A stretch of 14,704 nt of DNA from an uncultured Clostridia bacterium (lineage in GTDB: Bacteria > Bacillota > Clostridia > Oscillospirales > Ruminococcaceae). The notes under the pieces are model-generated. The model saw only the letters and a list, made by a program, of their open reading frames with translations, searched no databases and was not told the DNA's origin. The stretch spans positions 1 through 14,704 of the forward strand of contig CAMDZU010000007.1 in NCBI GenBank assembly GCA_945910715.1, in the 5' to 3' direction. Positions 12,248-14,704 of this stretch are shown here, one piece after another; the first letter of the stretch is position 1, and the number at the start of each line of letters is the position of its first letter. The position numbers and the translations under genes were made by a program.

Positions 12248-14704
12248 TTTCAGCCTCCGTAAACAGCATTGCCGTCTTTTTCACCTGTGCGGCGGCGTCG
12301 CTGAAATCAAACATTGAAATGCTCTTGGCTGCGCTGCTGAGCAGAGCCTCCGCCTCTTCACCCAGGCTTATCTTCATAAGCCGTGCCATCAGCCGCTCGC
12401 AGTCGTTCTGATTCATATCGTCAATGCTCTTTTCCAGCTTTGAGAGCAGGTCGATTATATCGCTCTTTTCCGCATTAAACTTTTGCTGCTCTTCCTTATA
12501 AACGCCGTTTTTCTTCAGATACCTTTCAATTTCATCAAGGACATCGTTGTAAGCCTCCATAAGGAGCGGCGTTTTAAGCACAAGGATACGCTGCTCGCCC
12601 GCTTTTCCCGCCTGCTCAAGCTGTCTTGCGATTTCGGAAAGGTTTTCTGCGCCGATTCCCTTTGAGGAGCTTTTAACTGCGTGTACCTCAATGGTATATC
12701 GGTGAATATCCCTCATACGCAGGGATCTTTCAATTGTTTCCTTGATTTTCGGGGCGCTGTTATAGAAAATCTCCAGTATTTCCATATATGCCTGCTTGTT
12801 GCCTGCAATCTGGTTTATGCCTGCGGAAGCGTTGAGATTAAGGCTGTCCTCATCGGACTGCTCTGTCAGCTCGGGAACGTTCTCGTTTTCGATTATTTTT
12901 GTAGGCGGAAGCCATTTGCGGAGTATTGTATCAAGCTGCTTAACTTCAATTGGCTTTGCAAGGAAATCGTCAAAGCCCTCACGGAGAAACATATCCCTCG
13001 CATTTCCCACAGCGTTGGCGGTAAGCGCCACAACGGGCATTACCTTAAAGCGGCTGCCCTCCAGTTCACGGATAATGTGGGTCGCCTCAACGCCGTCCAT
13101 ACGAGGCATCATGTGGTCCATAAACACAATGTCGAAGCTCTGCATTTTAACAAGATTTATTGCCCCCTGACCGTCGGAGGCGGTTCGAATATTCATTCCG
13201 TAGGGCTTGATAAGCTCGGTGGCAACCTTTAAATTGACGTAGTTATCGTCAACAATAAGCACGTTTGCCTCGGGTGCGGTAAAGGTGCAGGCAAAGCTCT
13301 GCTTTGCATACGGCCCTATTATTGATCTGTCTTTAAAAGCGACTATAATCGACAGAATATAAATGGGTCGGAAAATTCTCCTGACATTTCCGGGGAGCGG
13401 ACGGTCGTCGTTTCTGTTGCAGATAATTCCCACCTTGACTCTGTCTGCAAGGGCGGTGAAAATATCCGTATCCATATCGTATTCCCGTCTTGCCGCTAAA
13501 ATATGGGTATATCCGGGATTATTCCTGCGCTGTACAAATGCGCTTCTGGAGCTTACAAAGTCGATTTTTATTCCCATTTCCGCCGCCTGACCTTCAAGGG
13601 CGCTGCGGAGAATTTCACGGGGCAGATACACCAGCAGGCGAACCTTTTCACGGTTTTTGACAGTGATAACAGGCTTTTCGCTTGCAACACGCTGAGGGAT
13701 AGAAAAGCTGAAGGTGCTGCCCTCGCCGTAAACGCTGTCAAGAACAACAAAGCCGCCCATAAGCCTTACAAGCTGCTTTGATATTTCAAGTCCTAAGCCC
13801 GTACCCTCTTTATTGCGGTTTTTCCTTGTATCTACCTGAGAAAATACCTTGAAAAGCTTTTCCTTGTCCTCGTCCTTTATTCCTATTCCCGTATCCTTTA
13901 CGGAAACGCAAAGATTTACTCCGTATTCCGTCTTTTTGTAGGAAAGCTTAAGCAGCACCATACCCTTTGCGGTAAATTTCAGTGCGTTGGTAACAAGGTT
14001 TGTGATAATCTGACGTATTCTCTGCTCGTCGCCTATCATTACCGAGGGAATGTCGGGGGAGCACTGCACCACAAATTCGGCGTCGGTTTCTCCCAGCATT
14101 ACCGAAGCGAAATTCACCACATCGTTGATTACGTCGGCAATTCTGTATTCCGCCTCGTTTATTTCAAGCCTGCCCGACTCGATTTTGGAAAAGTCAAGAA
14201 TGTCGTTGATAATACCCAGCAGGCTACGGCTGCCCGTCTGTATTCCGTAGGCGTATTCACGGACGGTATCGCTGATATTTTCCCTTAAAATCAGCTCCCC
14301 AAGACCGCTTACGGCGTTCATGGGCGTTCTTATTTCGTGGGACATATTGGCAAGGAAGTCGCTTTTGCTGCGGTTTGCGCTGATTGCCTCCTCGGTTTTC
14401 TCCTTGGCAAGATTCATACTCTTGCGGAAATTATATATAAGGGTGCAGTTTGTAACAAGCGCAAGGTTATAAACAAAGAAAAGCAGACCGTAAATGAGAA
14501 TGGGGATATTTCCCGAAACAAGGTCATAGAAAAAAACCAAGCCCACAATTATTGTCACGTCCGAATATATCCAGAAGCGGATATTCAGCTTGGGGTCAAC
14601 GAAAAATGAGATTACAATTGCGGTGGCAACCTGAAACATAATTCCGTAGCCCAGAGTCTGCACCGTTGTGCCCACAAAAAGCACTCCCAGAAGCACTCCC
14701 AGAC
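12231..14704 (-). CDS. Hybrid sensor histidine kinase/response regulator with Hpt domain (start off window)
   Basis: The frame is open to the window edge, so the N-terminus is missing. Numbered from the GTG codon at 14696, three to four membrane segments (about 1-88) are visible. The HisKA domain follows (FLANMSHEIRTPMN, phospho-His 120). Then comes the HATPase domain with N box ITNLVTNALKF (231-241), DTGIG (268-272) and GTGLGL (298-303). A degenerate receiver-like stretch (about 350-460) has no phospho-acceptor Asp. A canonical receiver comes next (VLIVDDNYVN 479-488, Asp 527 in FMDHMMPRMDG, Lys 581), then an Hpt domain with His 672 in HAVKSSSKG. A helical tail of about 120 residues ends the protein. 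This is a membrane multi-step phosphorelay kinase. The output regulator is not encoded here. The first true start codon is unknown. The DegV-family gene follows with a 17-bp overlap. Confidence 0.94.
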   Translation of the reverse strand, partial: LGVLLGVLFVGTTVQTLGYGIMFQVATAIVISFFVDPKLNIRFWIYSDVTIIVGLVFFYDLVSGNIPILIYGLLFFVYNLALVTNCTLIYNFRKSMNLAKEKTEEAISANRSKSDFLANMSHEIRTPMNAVSGLGELILRENISDTVREYAYGIQTGSRSLLGIINDILDFSKIESGRLEINEAEYRIADVINDVVNFASVMLGETDAEFVVQCSPDIPSVMIGDEQRIRQIITNLVTNALKFTAKGMVLLKLSYKKTEYGVNLCVSVKDTGIGIKDEDKEKLFKVFSQVDTRKNRNKEGTGLGLEISKQLVRLMGGFVVLDSVYGEGSTFSFSIPQRVASEKPVITVKNREKVRLLVYLPREILRSALEGQAAEMGIKIDFVSSRSAFVQRRNNPGYTHILAARREYDMDTDIFTALADRVKVGIICNRNDDRPLPGNVRRIFRPIYILSIIVAFKDRSIIGPYAKQSFACTFTAPEANVLIVDDNYVNLKVATELIKPYGMNIRTASDGQGAINLVKMQSFDIVFMDHMMPRMDGVEATHIIRELEGSRFKVMPVVALTANAVGNARDMFLREGFDDFLAKPIEVKQLDTILRKWLPPTKIIENENVPELTEQSDEDSLNLNASAGINQIAGNKQAYMEILEIFYNSAPKIKETIERSLRMRDIHRYTIEVHAVKSSSKGIGAENLSEIARQLEQAGKAGEQRILVLKTPLLMEAYNDVLDEIERYLKKNGVYKEEQQKFNAEKSDIIDLLSKLEKSIDDMNQNDCERLMARLMKISLGEEAEALLSSAAKSISMFDFSDAAAQVKKTAMLFTEAENGQED

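Noticed and set aside
12681..13232. A 183-codon plus-strand frame opposite the hybrid kinase
   Set aside because: It lies opposite the conserved receiver and Hpt domains and has no independent coding signal.
1..14704. tRNA or rRNA genes
   Set aside because: No cloverleaf with TTCGANNC-type arm or rRNA-like sequence was noticed on reading both strands; a covariance-model scan would be decisive.

Overview
The window reads as chromosome of a low-to-mid-GC, endospore-forming Clostridia. An Oscillospiraceae/Ruminococcus-like bacterium is my best guess. This rests on a complete gerA-type spore germinant receptor operon, Shine-Dalgarno starts with several GTG/TTG initiators, DUF421-DUF4363 and PadR-DUF1700-DUF4097 gene sets, and hairpin-rich non-coding repeats. 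No plasmid, phage or transposase gene is visible. Most genes lie on the minus strand; only the DUF421-DUF4363 pair is on the plus strand.

Layout by coordinate. 1-942 (minus) is the N-terminal part of recJ, cut by the window edge. 943-1333 holds the recJ promoter, a terminator present as two exact 33-bp copies, and five stem-loops between them. 1334-3387 (minus) is a three-gene operon: PadR regulator, DUF1700 membrane protein, DUF4097 beta-repeat surface protein. Its sigma-A-like promoter is embedded in inverted repeats that look like a PadR operator. 3701-7341 (minus) is the germinant receptor operon, in transcription order GerAA, GerAB, GerAC, with overlapping junctions and a long hairpin after the last gene. 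Divergent from it, 7447-8477 (plus) encodes a DUF421 (YetF-like) membrane protein and a DUF4363 protein, ending at a bidirectional terminator shared with the convergent gene at 8557-9396 (minus), an XRE-type regulator anchored in the membrane. 9650-11044 (minus) is a secreted GH25 muramidase with an N-terminal beta-solenoid-like region. 11121-11356 is a MITE-like element. 11393-14704 (minus) is a hybrid sensor histidine kinase, open at the window edge, overlapping a divergent DegV-family gene.

The common theme is the cell envelope and its sensing: germinant receptor, envelope-associated membrane proteins, two autoregulated membrane-linked transcription units, a cell-wall lytic enzyme and a multi-step phosphorelay kinase. 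I do not see a clear new defence, biosynthetic or mobile system. The least ordinary items are the membrane XRE protein with a recent internal 48-codon duplication, the MITE-like hairpin abutting the degV terminator, the duplicated terminator flanking a hairpin cluster, the PadR operator array, and the kinase-DegV pairing.
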